A stretch of DNA of 64,000 bases from Methanosarcina sp. UBA289 (GTDB lineage Archaea; Halobacteriota; Methanosarcinia; Methanosarcinales; Methanosarcinaceae), in contig DAKJ01000004.1 of the NCBI GenBank assembly GCA_002496565.1, positions 163,755 to 227,754 on the forward strand, written 5' to 3'. The notes under the pieces were generated by a model that saw only the letters and a program-made list of their open reading frames with translations, was not told the origin of the DNA and made no database searches. This document shows, piece by piece, positions 49,259 through 59,317 of this stretch (the stretch's first letter is position 1; each line of letters starts with the position of its first letter). The position numbers and the translations under genes were made by a program.

Positions 49259-49478
49259 AGCGACTTCTTTTTATTTTTTAAACTTTTTATCATTTCGGGA
49301 GTGGGTGGTGCATGAGTAGCTAGTTGATATTTTGTCTTTGAGTATTTTTGCTTAGCTGTACCTATTTTCTAAGCTTACCTGTGTACAGGAAATTGAGTGT
49401 ACATAAAGCAAAAAATGAGAGCTGAATGCTAATGTGTGAATACTCTGGAAAATACCAACTGATTATTAGTGGACCGCC

Positions 49479-49606
49479 GACTCATCCCAAAATCAAGTTT
49501 ATTCTCATTGAGTAAGATTTTCAGGAGCATTTTTCAAGATTAAAAACTTGATTACATGCTCCAAATTCTAAATCCAAAAAACGATTTTGAGTTTTGGGAT
49601 AAGCTC
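49479..49606 (+). mobile_element. MITE-like element, family 2, copy B
   Basis: A 128-base element between the GX3 and TPR genes. The ends are GACTCATCCCAAAATCAAG and the reverse complement of GAGCTTATCCCAAAACTCAA. The interior is AT-rich with CTTGATTACATGCTCC. It matches the copy at 44602-44739. Confidence 0.65.
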
Positions 49607-49654
49607 TATGAAAAAATCTTTAAAAAGATTAACTTTCAGAAAAAAAGAGATCTG

Positions 49655-49683
49655 AAAAAGACTCCCTCTGTATATCAGGAGTC
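49655..49683 (-). terminator. Terminator of the TPR gene
   Basis: GACTCC (49660-49665) pairs with GGAGTC (49678-49683); on the minus strand the hairpin is followed by TTTTTC. It lies 19 bases after the TPR stop codon. Confidence 0.65.
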
Positions 49684-49701
49684 TTTTCTCTGGCAGAAAC
49701 C

Positions 49702-52700
49702 TTAGTAGAGATCTTCGCTGGAATTTTCTTGGTTTTCAATACATTTTAAGGCTTCAAGTTTCCTTTTCGCGTCTGCCATGTCGGGATAGAGGCGCAGGAT
49801 TTCATTGAAGGTGTTTATAGCCTCGGCGTACCTTCCGAGTTTTCCGAGGATAACTCCCCTGTAATTCATGGACTGCACATCGTGAGGTCTTATCCTGAGC
49901 AGCCTATCAAAGGCTCTAAGGGCATCCTCGTACTCTCCCATTTTTGCAAGAGAGATCCCGAGATATTTCAGGGACTGCTCGTGCCAGGGGTTAAGGGCAA
50001 GAGCTTCGCCAAAGGCCCGGCAGGCAGTTTCATAGAGTTTCTGTTTAAAGCAGACAACCCCTATATTATATATCGCCTTGATGTTTTCAGGCTCTTTTTC
50101 CAGCACAAGGTCAAAGGCTTTTAGGGCTTCCCTGTACATTTCAAGCGTGCAGAAAGCGATTCCCTTGTAGTTCAGGACATCGATGTTTTCAGGTGAAATC
50201 TCAAGGATGCGGTCAAAATAGCCAATAGCTTCCTGGGCCCGGCCGAGCTTGACAAGAGTCGTGGCTGCGTTGTACAGGGCTTCTCCATTCTTCGGATTGA
50301 AAAGGACGGCTTTTTCAAAAGCTTTCAGGGCTGCCTCTGGATTTTCGAGTTCCAGCAGGCAGAGCCCAAGGTAGTTCAGGTTTTCAGGGTCTTCGGGGGA
50401 GGCTTCCAGTAGCATTCCAAAGGTATCGGCGGCAGCTTCGTATTCTCCGAGATTGAAAAACACAAGCCCGCTGTAATAAAGAGCTTCCCTGTGTGCCGGG
50501 TTCTGCCCCAGAACTATATCAAAAGCCTCAAGGGCTTTTTCGTACTCTTGAAGTTCCATTCTGGCAATTCCGAGCCTATAACAGGCTTCAATATAATCCG
50601 GAAAATCAGGCGCGAACAGGAGCACTCTTTCGAGGTCTCGGGCAGCTTCCTCAAATTGCTGGAGATTGAAACTGGTCGCTGACCGGTTGTAGAGAGCATT
50701 TATATTCTCAGGGTTCAGGGTTAGAACGAAACTGAAAGCTTGGCTAGCTTCCTCGTACATATTTAATTTTAGAAGGGAAAGCCCCATTTGTTCCCAGGCA
50801 GCTTCCAGGGTTGGGTCTAACTCTACGGCTTTTTCAAAAGTTTCAACGGCTTGCTCATCCTGATCAATTTCCTTTAAAGCAAGTCCTGATACATACCAAA
50901 TATCGGCAGCTTCGGGGTTTACCTCAAGGATTTTTTCAAATATCTCATGAGCGGCTTCATAGCATCCCAGTTTAAACTGTGAAAGCCCTATCTTCTTCCA
51001 TGCATCTTCGATTTCAGTGTCATTTAATTTATCTTCTAATCCTAATTTATTTTCTAATTTGAATTTACATTTTAATCCGCGGCCTTCATTCTGTTCTTCT
51101 CTCTGAGTGCCATCCGAGCTTAACTCGTTAATTTCTTCAGAAGTTTCCGTTTGATCTCCCAGGGTAGCCTGTTCGAAGGACTCCAGGGCTTCAGCATAGT
51201 ACCCATGAGAAAATAGAATGAGCCCTCTTCTGTACCAGGCTTTTTCAAAGTCAGGATAAAGGGAAAGAAGTTCTGAAAATATCTCTAGAGCTTCTTCAGG
51301 TCTGCCGAGCTCCTGAAGTGCAATCCCTTTGCCGTAAAGAGTCTCTTTTGAAGCCGGTTCGCTCGCTGTAAGCTTTCCAAGAGGCAGCAGGGCTTCTTGA
51401 TACCTTCCAAGCTCTATCAGGGAGAATGCAAACTTTTCAAGGAGTTCTTCAAAACTCTTGGAGTTCTCGAAAGCCGGAATTTCTCCCATGCTTTCCTCGT
51501 AGTTTTCTTCCCCAAGCTCTCCAGTGCCTTTAATATTAAGGTTTTCAGATTCAAGTTCGAGAAGGGTGTCAACTGTAGAAACCATTTCTTCTAGCTTGCC
51601 AAGTTCGAAAAGGGCTAGGGCTTTTTTGTACAGAAGTTCTGGATTGGTTGCTCCCGCGTTAAGGATAGAGTCAAAAATTTCCACGGCCTTTTCATATTCT
51701 CCGTTTTCAAAGTAGGAAATTCCTGTATAATAAGATATTTCGGGTTGCTGACAGCCTAGATCAAGAGCGTTTTCAAAAGATTTTACTGCTTTTTCAAAGT
51801 TCCCCAGCCTGAAGAAGGCAATACCCCTACAGTAATGCAGATCTTCCTTTTTCGGGCAATATTCCAGTGCCGTTTTTAATGCTTCAACGGCCTCCGGATA
51901 CTCTTCAAGCTCGAAATGAGTATAGGCTTTTTGCTCAAGGGCGTAGGTACAGTCAGGCTTCAATTTAAGGACCGAGTCAAACATCGTCGCAGCTTTCTTT
52001 ACATCTCCAAGGGCTTTTAAAGCGAGCCCTTTCCTGAAGAGGACGGTTTTTCGTTCTGGATTTATTTTCAGAACCTGATCAAAGAGTTCCAGGGATTCTT
52101 CGTAAAGCTCCTGCTTGAAGCAGGCTGTACTCAGGTGTGCAAGAGATTCAGTATCGGACGGTTTTCTTTTAAGGACTTCTCTAAAACCTGAAGCGGATTC
52201 CTCATATCTTCCTGACCGTAGTAAAGCGAGGCTTTTCATGTAAAGGGCATCAAGGTTTTCAGAATCTATTTTAAGGGCTGTTTCAAAAACTCTTATAGCG
52301 TCCTCAAAGTTCCCAAGTTCAAGATAGGAATTCCCTAACTGATAACAGGCATCCTGATAAGCAGGGTCAAGCTCAAGGATTTTCTCAAAGTCTTTTATTG
52401 CCTCATCATGCTGCTTCAGCTTTGAATGGGATATGCCTTTCAAATACCATGTCTCTATAAACAGGGGATTCTCTTCAGCAAGCCTTGAGAAAACCTCAAG
52501 CGCTTTTTCGTAAGCCTCCAGCTTGATAAGCACAAGTCCTTTCCAGTAAAGCGCAGAGAACTTTTCTTCAGAGTTATCTTGTGCAGATAGGTTTTGTTCA
52601 AAGATACTTTGTTCAGATAAGTTTTGTTCAGGGCAGTATACAAAAGAGCCTGTCTCTGAACCCTCACATACTTCTTCAAAAAGAGAAAGGGCTTTATCAT

Positions 52701-55422
52701 ACTCTCCAGATTCAAAGCTGACGATCCCCAGCTCAAACTTTACTTCTTTGTCGTCGGGGTCGAGTTCCAGTATTCTGGCAAGGGTTGCAGCTCCTGCTTT
52801 AGATTTCTTTAACTGCAGAAGGCAAATCGCCTTCTTATGAAGAGCAGTAAGGTTCTCCGGATTTTTTTCAAGTACAGCTTCAAGAGTTTCCAGGGCAGCC
52901 TCGTATTGTTCGGTTTCAAACAGACAGAGGCTCCAGTACTCAAGAGCTTCCTCCCTTTCAGGATTAATATGAACGGCTGATTCAAAGGCATATGCCGCTT
53001 CCTCTAGCATGTTTATTCTATAAAGGCTAAGGCCTTTGTAGTACCAGAGAATGTCGGAATCCGGCTTTTCTTCAAGAGCGCTCTCAAAGGTTTCAAGGGC
53101 AGGGAGGTACCTTTCAAGTTGCATCTGCGCAAAGCCTTTGTAAGTTTGGGCGTCCTCGTAATCGAGATTCTTTATCTCATCACATAAGGGGTTATTTATT
53201 TCATCACAACTGAGATTTTTTATCTCACTGTGATCGGAGTTATTTATCCTGGAGTTATCTATCTCCTTATATTCTAGATTTTTTGCAATTACTTTGTCAA
53301 AGGCTGTTATAGCCTCTTCAAAACGTTCCAGTTTTATCAGGGCAAGCCCTTTTCTATACCAGGCTTCTCTGGATTCCGGCCTTTCACTGAGCACCTTATC
53401 AAAAGCCTGAAGCGCAGTCTCGTACTTTCCGATTTTCATTGCAAATTTTCCTTTCCTGCACTGGATTTCTGAATTTTCGGGATTTTTCTCAGCCAGCTTT
53501 TCAAAGGTTTCTAGGGCTTCTTCCTGCTTTCCTAGCTCGGCCTGTGCAGTCACAAGGTTGTCTAAAAGCTCGGGATAATCGGGATTAAGAGTCAGGATCT
53601 TTTCAAAGCATTCTAAGGCAGTTTCTGGCCTTCCGAGCTTTAGCAGGGCTATTCCTCTATTGTATAAGGAATCAAGATCTTCAGGACTTGTTTTAAGGGC
53701 TTCGGCAAAGGCTTCGCTGGCTTTTTCATATTCGTTGGCAGCCAGTAAAATCAGTCCTCTATTCCTCCAGGCTTCCTCAAAGTCAGGCCTGAGGTTCACA
53801 GCTTTTTCAAAAGCCTCAAGGGCTTCTTCAGTTCTTCCAAGATTCCCGAGCACTATTCCCTTATTATTCCAGCCTTTCTCGAGATACGGGTTCAGCCGCA
53901 GACCTTCTTCAAAAGCTTTGAGGGCTTCTTCGTAGCGTCCAATGGAATAGAGAGCAAATCCCTTATTCATCCAGCAGGCTTCGTTGTCGGGTTTTAGTTC
54001 TGCAACTTTATCAAGAGCTTCCAGGGCTGGCTCAAATTTTTCATTCTCAAGAAGAATTAATCCCTTCCGGAGCCAGAGCCTATAGTTTTCGGGTTCTTTT
54101 TCAAGGCTCTGTGAAAGCGATTCAAGAGCTTCTTCAATACAGCCTAATTTGACCAGTATAGTACTTCTGAGCTTTTGGGCTTCAGTAAATCCTGGATTAT
54201 GTTCAAGCATGGAATCTAAAGCTTTGAGGGCTTCCTCATATTTTCCTTCTCTAGCAAGCAAACGTCCCTGCTGGTACAGGGCATCCCCATATTCAGGATC
54301 CAGTTCTACAACTCTGGAAAAAGCCTGCGCAGCCTCCCCAAAGCGCTGCAGTTTCACGAGAGCAAGAGCTCTGTTGTACCATATTTCCTTCATTTTCGGA
54401 TACATTTCAAGCACAGAGTCAAAGGCTTCAAGAGCTTCTTCATATACCTCAAGTTTCATCAGAGCAAGGCATTTGTAACTCCAGGCTTCGAAATAAGTGG
54501 GATCCAGTCTAATGGCTTCTTCGAAAGCCTCTATGGCATCATTGAGCCTGAGCAATTGGATAAGAGCAAGGCCTTTCTTGAGCCAGGTTTCTTTATTTCC
54601 GGAATTAATCTTCAATATTTTAGAAAAAGTTTTTTCAGCATCCTCATAACGGGAGAGTTCGCTTAAAAGAATGCCCTTTTGATAGAGAGCCGTCTCGCTG
54701 ACAGGAAATCTCTTTAAAAATGCGTCAATACATTCTAGAGCTTCTTCATTTTTCCCAAGCTTTATCAGTGAATAATATTTTTGTTTCCAGGCATCCTTCT
54801 GCCTAGGGTTTGCCTGAATCAGATAATCAAAACATTCCAGCGCGGTTTCGTGCCTTTCAATCCTTGCAAGAACCAGGCCTTTTGCGTAGCAAACGTCTGC
54901 ATTTTTAGGGTTTATCTCAAGTGCGTGATCAAAACATTCTAGGGCTTCTTCGTAGCTGCCAGCTTTTCCATTTACGGTCCCCAGGGCATACCAGGCAATT
55001 TCACATTTTGGTTCAAGTTCAAGTGCTTTCTCAAAACAAAGAATCGAAGCTTCAGTTTTTTCCAGTTCGGCAAACGCTAGGCCTTTCTGGTACCAGATTT
55101 TTGGATTTTCAGGATTTATTTCAAGAGCGTTGTCATAGGCTTCAAGAGCTGCTTCAAACTTTCCGAGGGTGGCCAGAGTAATTCCTTTTTTGTACAGGGC
55201 ATCGAGATTTTCTGGCTCTAAGTGCAGGACCTGATCAAGGGAGTCAAGGGCTTCTTCTGGTTTTTTGATTTTTAACAGGGCAAGTCCTCTGTTGAAAAGA
55301 GCGCCGGTGTGATCCGGGTTCTTGTCCAGAATCTTGTTGAAAACGTTAATCGATTTTTCGTACTTTTTTTGTCTGATCAGACCAAGGCCTCTTTGAAAGG
55401 CTTCATCGTGATTGATAACCAA
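49702..55422 (-). CDS. Giant tetratricopeptide-repeat protein
   Basis: A 1906-residue soluble protein made of roughly fifty 34-residue TPR units (typical: ALYNRGLALLKLGRPEEALE-like) with no catalytic domain, signal peptide or membrane segment. The array should form a long superhelix that binds protein partners. It is broken by three low-complexity linkers: repeated (D/S)EIKNL-type units near residue 735, an EQNLS-type repeat near 930 and a Lys/Leu/Glu-rich stretch near 1450. The start is TTG 55422, very close after GGAGGAG. Large TPR proteins of this kind are common in Methanosarcina; the partner is unknown. Confidence 0.85.
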   Translation of the reverse strand: MVINHDEAFQRGLGLIRQKKYEKSINVFNKILDKNPDHTGALFNRGLALLKIKKPEEALDSLDQVLHLEPENLDALYKKGITLATLGKFEAALEAYDNALEINPENPKIWYQKGLAFAELEKTEASILCFEKALELEPKCEIAWYALGTVNGKAGSYEEALECFDHALEINPKNADVCYAKGLVLARIERHETALECFDYLIQANPRQKDAWKQKYYSLIKLGKNEEALECIDAFLKRFPVSETALYQKGILLSELSRYEDAEKTFSKILKINSGNKETWLKKGLALIQLLRLNDAIEAFEEAIRLDPTYFEAWSYKCLALMKLEVYEEALEAFDSVLEMYPKMKEIWYNRALALVKLQRFGEAAQAFSRVVELDPEYGDALYQQGRLLAREGKYEEALKALDSMLEHNPGFTEAQKLRSTILVKLGCIEEALESLSQSLEKEPENYRLWLRKGLILLENEKFEPALEALDKVAELKPDNEACWMNKGFALYSIGRYEEALKAFEEGLRLNPYLEKGWNNKGIVLGNLGRTEEALEAFEKAVNLRPDFEEAWRNRGLILLAANEYEKASEAFAEALKTSPEDLDSLYNRGIALLKLGRPETALECFEKILTLNPDYPELLDNLVTAQAELGKQEEALETFEKLAEKNPENSEIQCRKGKFAMKIGKYETALQAFDKVLSERPESREAWYRKGLALIKLERFEEAITAFDKVIAKNLEYKEIDNSRINNSDHSEIKNLSCDEINNPLCDEIKNLDYEDAQTYKGFAQMQLERYLPALETFESALEEKPDSDILWYYKGLSLYRINMLEEAAYAFESAVHINPEREEALEYWSLCLFETEQYEAALETLEAVLEKNPENLTALHKKAICLLQLKKSKAGAATLARILELDPDDKEVKFELGIVSFESGEYDKALSLFEEVCEGSETGSFVYCPEQNLSEQSIFEQNLSAQDNSEEKFSALYWKGLVLIKLEAYEKALEVFSRLAEENPLFIETWYLKGISHSKLKQHDEAIKDFEKILELDPAYQDACYQLGNSYLELGNFEDAIRVFETALKIDSENLDALYMKSLALLRSGRYEESASGFREVLKRKPSDTESLAHLSTACFKQELYEESLELFDQVLKINPERKTVLFRKGLALKALGDVKKAATMFDSVLKLKPDCTYALEQKAYTHFELEEYPEAVEALKTALEYCPKKEDLHYCRGIAFFRLGNFEKAVKSFENALDLGCQQPEISYYTGISYFENGEYEKAVEIFDSILNAGATNPELLYKKALALFELGKLEEMVSTVDTLLELESENLNIKGTGELGEENYEESMGEIPAFENSKSFEELLEKFAFSLIELGRYQEALLPLGKLTASEPASKETLYGKGIALQELGRPEEALEIFSELLSLYPDFEKAWYRRGLILFSHGYYAEALESFEQATLGDQTETSEEINELSSDGTQREEQNEGRGLKCKFKLENKLGLEDKLNDTEIEDAWKKIGLSQFKLGCYEAAHEIFEKILEVNPEAADIWYVSGLALKEIDQDEQAVETFEKAVELDPTLEAAWEQMGLSLLKLNMYEEASQAFSFVLTLNPENINALYNRSATSFNLQQFEEAARDLERVLLFAPDFPDYIEACYRLGIARMELQEYEKALEAFDIVLGQNPAHREALYYSGLVFFNLGEYEAAADTFGMLLEASPEDPENLNYLGLCLLELENPEAALKAFEKAVLFNPKNGEALYNAATTLVKLGRAQEAIGYFDRILEISPENIDVLNYKGIAFCTLEMYREALKAFDLVLEKEPENIKAIYNIGVVCFKQKLYETACRAFGEALALNPWHEQSLKYLGISLAKMGEYEDALRAFDRLLRIRPHDVQSMNYRGVILGKLGRYAEAINTFNEILRLYPDMADAKRKLEALKCIENQENSSEDLY

Positions 55423-55856
55423 CTCCTCCGATCTTTTTTTCTAATCATATTCCTGCGCTTTTTTACTCGTATTCCTGCAGCTCAAAGATCTAAAATTTAA
55501 ATGCTAGCCTTTTTTATCAGGCCTTAATAATATTTTGCTTTGTTTTCCGATTTTAGCGTTTTTGCGAGCTTTTACCTTTCACTTGTCATTAAATTACTCT
55601 TTTCCAATAAGCTAACTATTTACAATTGTTGACCGTTAAATTTAATACTTCATCCATCCAAAAACCTATTTATCATCAGCAATTTTTATCTAGGATCTAA
55701 TCTCCTAACATTGTATATAAACGATCCTCAATAATTGAGCGTGGAAGAATAATTTTTAGTTTGTTTTTTAACTATTTTTTGAAGACGTCCTCAATGAACG
55801 TTGCAAGCCGGTTAAATTATAAATCTAAAATCTAAAATAAATTTCTAACATTTAAA

Positions 55857-56384
55857 TTAAATCATAGTGATTCCTGACAATGCTTCCTGAAGATGCCGAC
55901 ATGTCTCTTTATTGAAACAAACAAGGAAAATCTTTTCAGGTAATTCATTTTCCTGAAGGAATTTTATCATTTCGGAAACTGCAATTCCTGCAGCCCTCTC
56001 CGAAGGAAAGTTATACGCTCCTGTACTTATAGCTGGAAAAGCGATGGTTTTTACAGCGTATTCCTTTGCAATATCAAGGCTTTTTCTGTAGCAGGAAGCC
56101 AGCAAACCATCTTCTCCTTTCTTGCCTCCCTGCCATACAGGACCGACAGTATGTATTATCCATTTTGCAGGCAGGAAATATCCCTTTGTAATTTTTGCTT
56201 CTCCTGTTGCACAGCCTTTTAAACCCTTGCATTCTTCTAGCAGTTCGGGTCCTGCGGCTCCGTGGATTGCGCCATCGACTCCTCCTCCAAGAAGAGTTGA
56301 ATTTGCAGCATTTACGACTGCATCCACTTCCAGTTTTACGATATTTCCTTGAATTATTGTTATCCTGTCTGAAATATGTAACAT
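55857..56384 (-). CDS. Macro-domain ADP-ribose-binding protein
   Basis: A 175-residue macro domain of the YmdB/MacroD type, which hydrolyses O-acetyl-ADP-ribose or removes ADP-ribose from proteins. Motifs are VDAVVNAANSTLLGGGVDGA, IHTVGPVW and IAFPAISTGAYNFP, with the substrate-binding Asn, the Gly-rich loop and the GAY loop in place. ATG 56384 follows AGAGAA. It is monocistronic, with more than 400 bases of AT-rich spacer on both sides (55423-55856 and 56385-56863), in which I see no gene. Confidence 0.9.
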   Translation of the reverse strand: MLHISDRITIIQGNIVKLEVDAVVNAANSTLLGGGVDGAIHGAAGPELLEECKGLKGCATGEAKITKGYFLPAKWIIHTVGPVWQGGKKGEDGLLASCYRKSLDIAKEYAVKTIAFPAISTGAYNFPSERAAGIAVSEMIKFLQENELPEKIFLVCFNKETCRHLQEALSGITMI

Positions 56385-56863
56385 AGTTTCTCTTTTGCTT
56401 CTGTTCTTTCATATATAATGTATAATGTGCTTACAGAGCAATATCATTATCACTATATTATTTTTATTGCCTGAGATGCTTTAGTTCTGCTATTTTATAT
56501 TATTTTCTTCCTTTCTTTTTCTGCTTTATTATTTTGTTTTACTTTTTACTTTACCTGCCTACTTATCCTTTTGTTGCTTCAGTATAGTTTTTCTTTGATG
56601 TTCATATCTTCATTTTGTTCATTCCCAAACAATCATATAGCATAAAATCTAGATTATAATAGTCAATCTGGGCATGGGGATTTCCGGTTTTCCGAAGGTG
56701 GTTATTTGCCTTTGATGGAACACTGAAACTTTTGATATGCCTCAATGGGGTTACAAGACCTATGTTAATTACTGATCTGAAAGATCAGTTGAATGCTGAG
56801 AACCTCTTGAAAAATTAAAAGGTTAAAAACTTCCAAATTGAATTTAATATAGGGGAGATAATT

Positions 56864-57883
56864 ATGGATGAAATGACACTTAAGGAGAGACTTTTAAACG
56901 CGTTGGAAGGGAAAGAAGTTGACAAAGTGCCGGTCTGTTCTGTAACCCAGACAGGAATCGTTGAATTAATGGATGAGGTGGGGGCTCCCTGGCCGGAGGC
57001 TCATTCTAACCCTGAGCAAATGGCAAAGCTTGCAATTGCAAATTATGAGCTTAGTGGGCTTGAAGCTGTAAGGGTTCCATATTGCCTTACTGTACTTGCC
57101 GAAGCCATGGGCTGTGAGGTTAATATGGGGACCAAAAATAGGCAACCCTCAGTTACTGCACATCCATACCCCAAAGATCTAGAGGGTATGGAAATGCCTG
57201 AGAATCTGCTTGATATGGGCAGGATCCGGGCTGTACTTGACGCAATCAAAATTATAAGGGAAAGAGTAGGACCAGATGTACCTATTATAGGAGGAATGGA
57301 AGGACCAATAACTCTTGCCTCCGATCTGGCAAGTGTAAAGTCCTTTATGAAATGGTCTATTAAAAAACCTGATATGTTACGGCAGGTACTGGATTTTGCA
57401 ACTGATGCCACAATAGCTTATGCAAATTCAATGGTTGTTGCAGGAGCAGATGTTATCTCAGTTGCTGACCCTGTAGCATCTCCTGACCTGATGAGTCCGG
57501 ATTCTTTCAAAAATGAACTCCAACCAAGGTTACAGAGATTTTCTTCAGAAGTAAACTCAGTTACAGTACTGCATATCTGTGGTGGCGTAGGTCCTATCCT
57601 TGACTATATGGCAGATTGCGGTTTCGAAGGTTTGAGTGTTGAAGAAAAAGTTGGTAGCATAAAAAAGGCTAAGGAAGTGCTTGGGGACAGAGCAAGGCTT
57701 GTGGGAAACATCTCAAGTCCCTTTGTTCTGCTTCCAGGTCCGATTGATAAGATCAAAGAAGAATCGAAAAAAGCTATTGCTGAAGGTGTGGACGTACTGG
57801 CACCTGGTTGCGGTATTGCACCTATGACTCCGCTTTCCCACATTAAAGCTATGGTCGAGGCAAGAAACGAGTACTATGCTTGA
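56864..57883 (+). CDS. mtaA: Methylcobamide:CoM methyltransferase MtaA
   Basis: A 339-residue zinc enzyme of the uroporphyrinogen-decarboxylase fold that transfers the methyl group from methyl-MtaC to coenzyme M, the last step of methanol entry to methanogenesis. Zinc ligands are His237 and Cys239 (VLHICG) and Cys316 (APGCGIAP). The N terminus (VCSVTQTGIVELMDEVGAPW) and PYCLTVLAEAMGCEVNMG match MtaA rather than the methylamine-specific MtbA. ATG 56864 follows GGGGAGAT. It is divergent-convergent to the next genes, and works with mtaC and mtaB at 60.8-63 kb. Confidence 0.92.
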   Translation: MDEMTLKERLLNALEGKEVDKVPVCSVTQTGIVELMDEVGAPWPEAHSNPEQMAKLAIANYELSGLEAVRVPYCLTVLAEAMGCEVNMGTKNRQPSVTAHPYPKDLEGMEMPENLLDMGRIRAVLDAIKIIRERVGPDVPIIGGMEGPITLASDLASVKSFMKWSIKKPDMLRQVLDFATDATIAYANSMVVAGADVISVADPVASPDLMSPDSFKNELQPRLQRFSSEVNSVTVLHICGGVGPILDYMADCGFEGLSVEEKVGSIKKAKEVLGDRARLVGNISSPFVLLPGPIDKIKEESKKAIAEGVDVLAPGCGIAPMTPLSHIKAMVEARNEYYA

Positions 57884-57920
57884 GGGGCCTGAAAAATAAA
57901 AACAGTTTTTTTAATTTTTA

Positions 57921-57975
57921 AACAGGTTTCTGCTTTTTACTTTTTTTAATTCTACTTTTTGAGAACCTGTTTTTC
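57921..57975 (+). terminator. Likely terminator of mtaA
   Basis: AACAGGTT and AACCTGTT pair with a long T-rich loop and are followed by TTTTTC. The T-runs inside the loop may matter more than the stem. Confidence 0.45.
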
Positions 57976-58205
57976 TGATCCTATTTTTGAACGTTCTCAA
58001 GTCTTGGGCCAGGTCTTGAGCTTCCTTCAGGCTATAAATCTTGAAAATAGGAAAAAGGAGAAGGGCCTCAATTAGGATATGTGAATGAAAAATTTTGGAA
58101 AAACTTGGATGAAATTTAGTAATAACCAAGGTGCTGGAAATTCAAGGCACCCAGGTCGTTCAAATAAAAATCCAAATTTTACTCCTAAATTTTTTGAGGC
58201 CAACT

Positions 58206-59249
58206 TTACAGGTTTTCTGCTGACCAGTCAGCTGCAGCTTTTACCCAGATCTTAAGTCTGTCAGATGTGCTAAGAGGTGGAGTCCCACATCCGAGCTTAC
58301 TTGCTTTTGCTCCGCTGTCAAGGGCCTTTCTGACTTCTGCAATAATCTGTTCTTCCGTACCATCAACCATCAGGAGGGGAGTCACGTTTCCAACCACAGG
58401 AACGTCACGTGCAAGTTTTGTAGCTTCACCCATATCGACCGTTTGATCGATACTGAGGCAATTTGCTCCGGTGGCGGCCATACCTTCAATAATCGAGGTT
58501 GTATTCCCGCAGATGTGCAGTTCCCAGGGGCATCCATTCTCGTGGATGAAGTCTCCGAGCTCCTTTTCTGATGGGCCTGCTACTTTATAATAGAACTCAG
58601 GCATCAGGAGGTTTGGGGATGCCGATGCATCGGAACAATAAAAAGCGTCAGCTCCAGCTTGAGCACAGGCTTCAGCATAAATTTTGCTGATCTCAAGAGA
58701 TACTGAAAGCCATTCCTGCATTTTCTCCATGTATTTTTCTTTCTGAAGGCACCTGTAACTAAGTATGGCAAGATTTTCGGCACCCATCAAGTCTCCGAGA
58801 AGGGTAATCGGAGCTTCCATGAGGGCATAAGTAGCAACATCAGGGTATCTTTCCTTTGCAAGTTTAATTGAATCTATTGTGGTCCTGACAAACTTGTTTT
58901 CAAGGAAGTTATCATATTTCACGTCTTCCGGTTTTTTAAATATGCCCCTCACTGAAGGGTGAATGTCAACCCTTCCCATTTTCACATCAAGCCCAGTAGC
59001 AGCAGATTCAACAAACATACCAAAGGCTACGACGAGGTTATCAATACCTGTCTCCATAGGAGCACAGCTCGCAATGTTTACCATCATCTCTGCATTGGAG
59101 TGATAGTCAGGCCAAACCGCTCCAGTCTTTTCGATGTACTCCTTAAGCATTGCAACACCGGAGATTACCGGGATCCTATCAACAGGTTTTCTATTGAGCA
59201 TTGCAAGGACCCTTTCTTTTGATGTCATCTCATTGATCAATTTTTTCAA
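58206..59249 (-). CDS. MtaA-like corrinoid methyltransferase (UroD family) of unknown specificity
   Basis: A 347-residue protein of the MtaA/MtbA/CmuA-like branch of the UroD family. The zinc motif is complete: His245 and Cys247 in ELHICGN and Cys321 in LGCGTPP. It differs from MtaA in much of the rest (KPVDRIPVISGVAMLKEYIE at the N terminus; about one quarter identical by eye). The corrinoid protein gene lies 68 bases upstream on the same strand, so the two probably form a methyl-transfer pair. No substrate-specific methyltransferase gene is next to them. The substrate is unknown; a role in methylotrophy is inferred from the place. Confidence 0.8.
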   Translation of the reverse strand: MKKLINEMTSKERVLAMLNRKPVDRIPVISGVAMLKEYIEKTGAVWPDYHSNAEMMVNIASCAPMETGIDNLVVAFGMFVESAATGLDVKMGRVDIHPSVRGIFKKPEDVKYDNFLENKFVRTTIDSIKLAKERYPDVATYALMEAPITLLGDLMGAENLAILSYRCLQKEKYMEKMQEWLSVSLEISKIYAEACAQAGADAFYCSDASASPNLLMPEFYYKVAGPSEKELGDFIHENGCPWELHICGNTTSIIEGMAATGANCLSIDQTVDMGEATKLARDVPVVGNVTPLLMVDGTEEQIIAEVRKALDSGAKASKLGCGTPPLSTSDRLKIWVKAAADWSAENL

Positions 59250-59317
59250 CTCCGCTATTTTTCTGATCTAACAACGATTACGTGAAGTGTTCAGTTAATT
59301 GAGATTCCTTGGAATAG

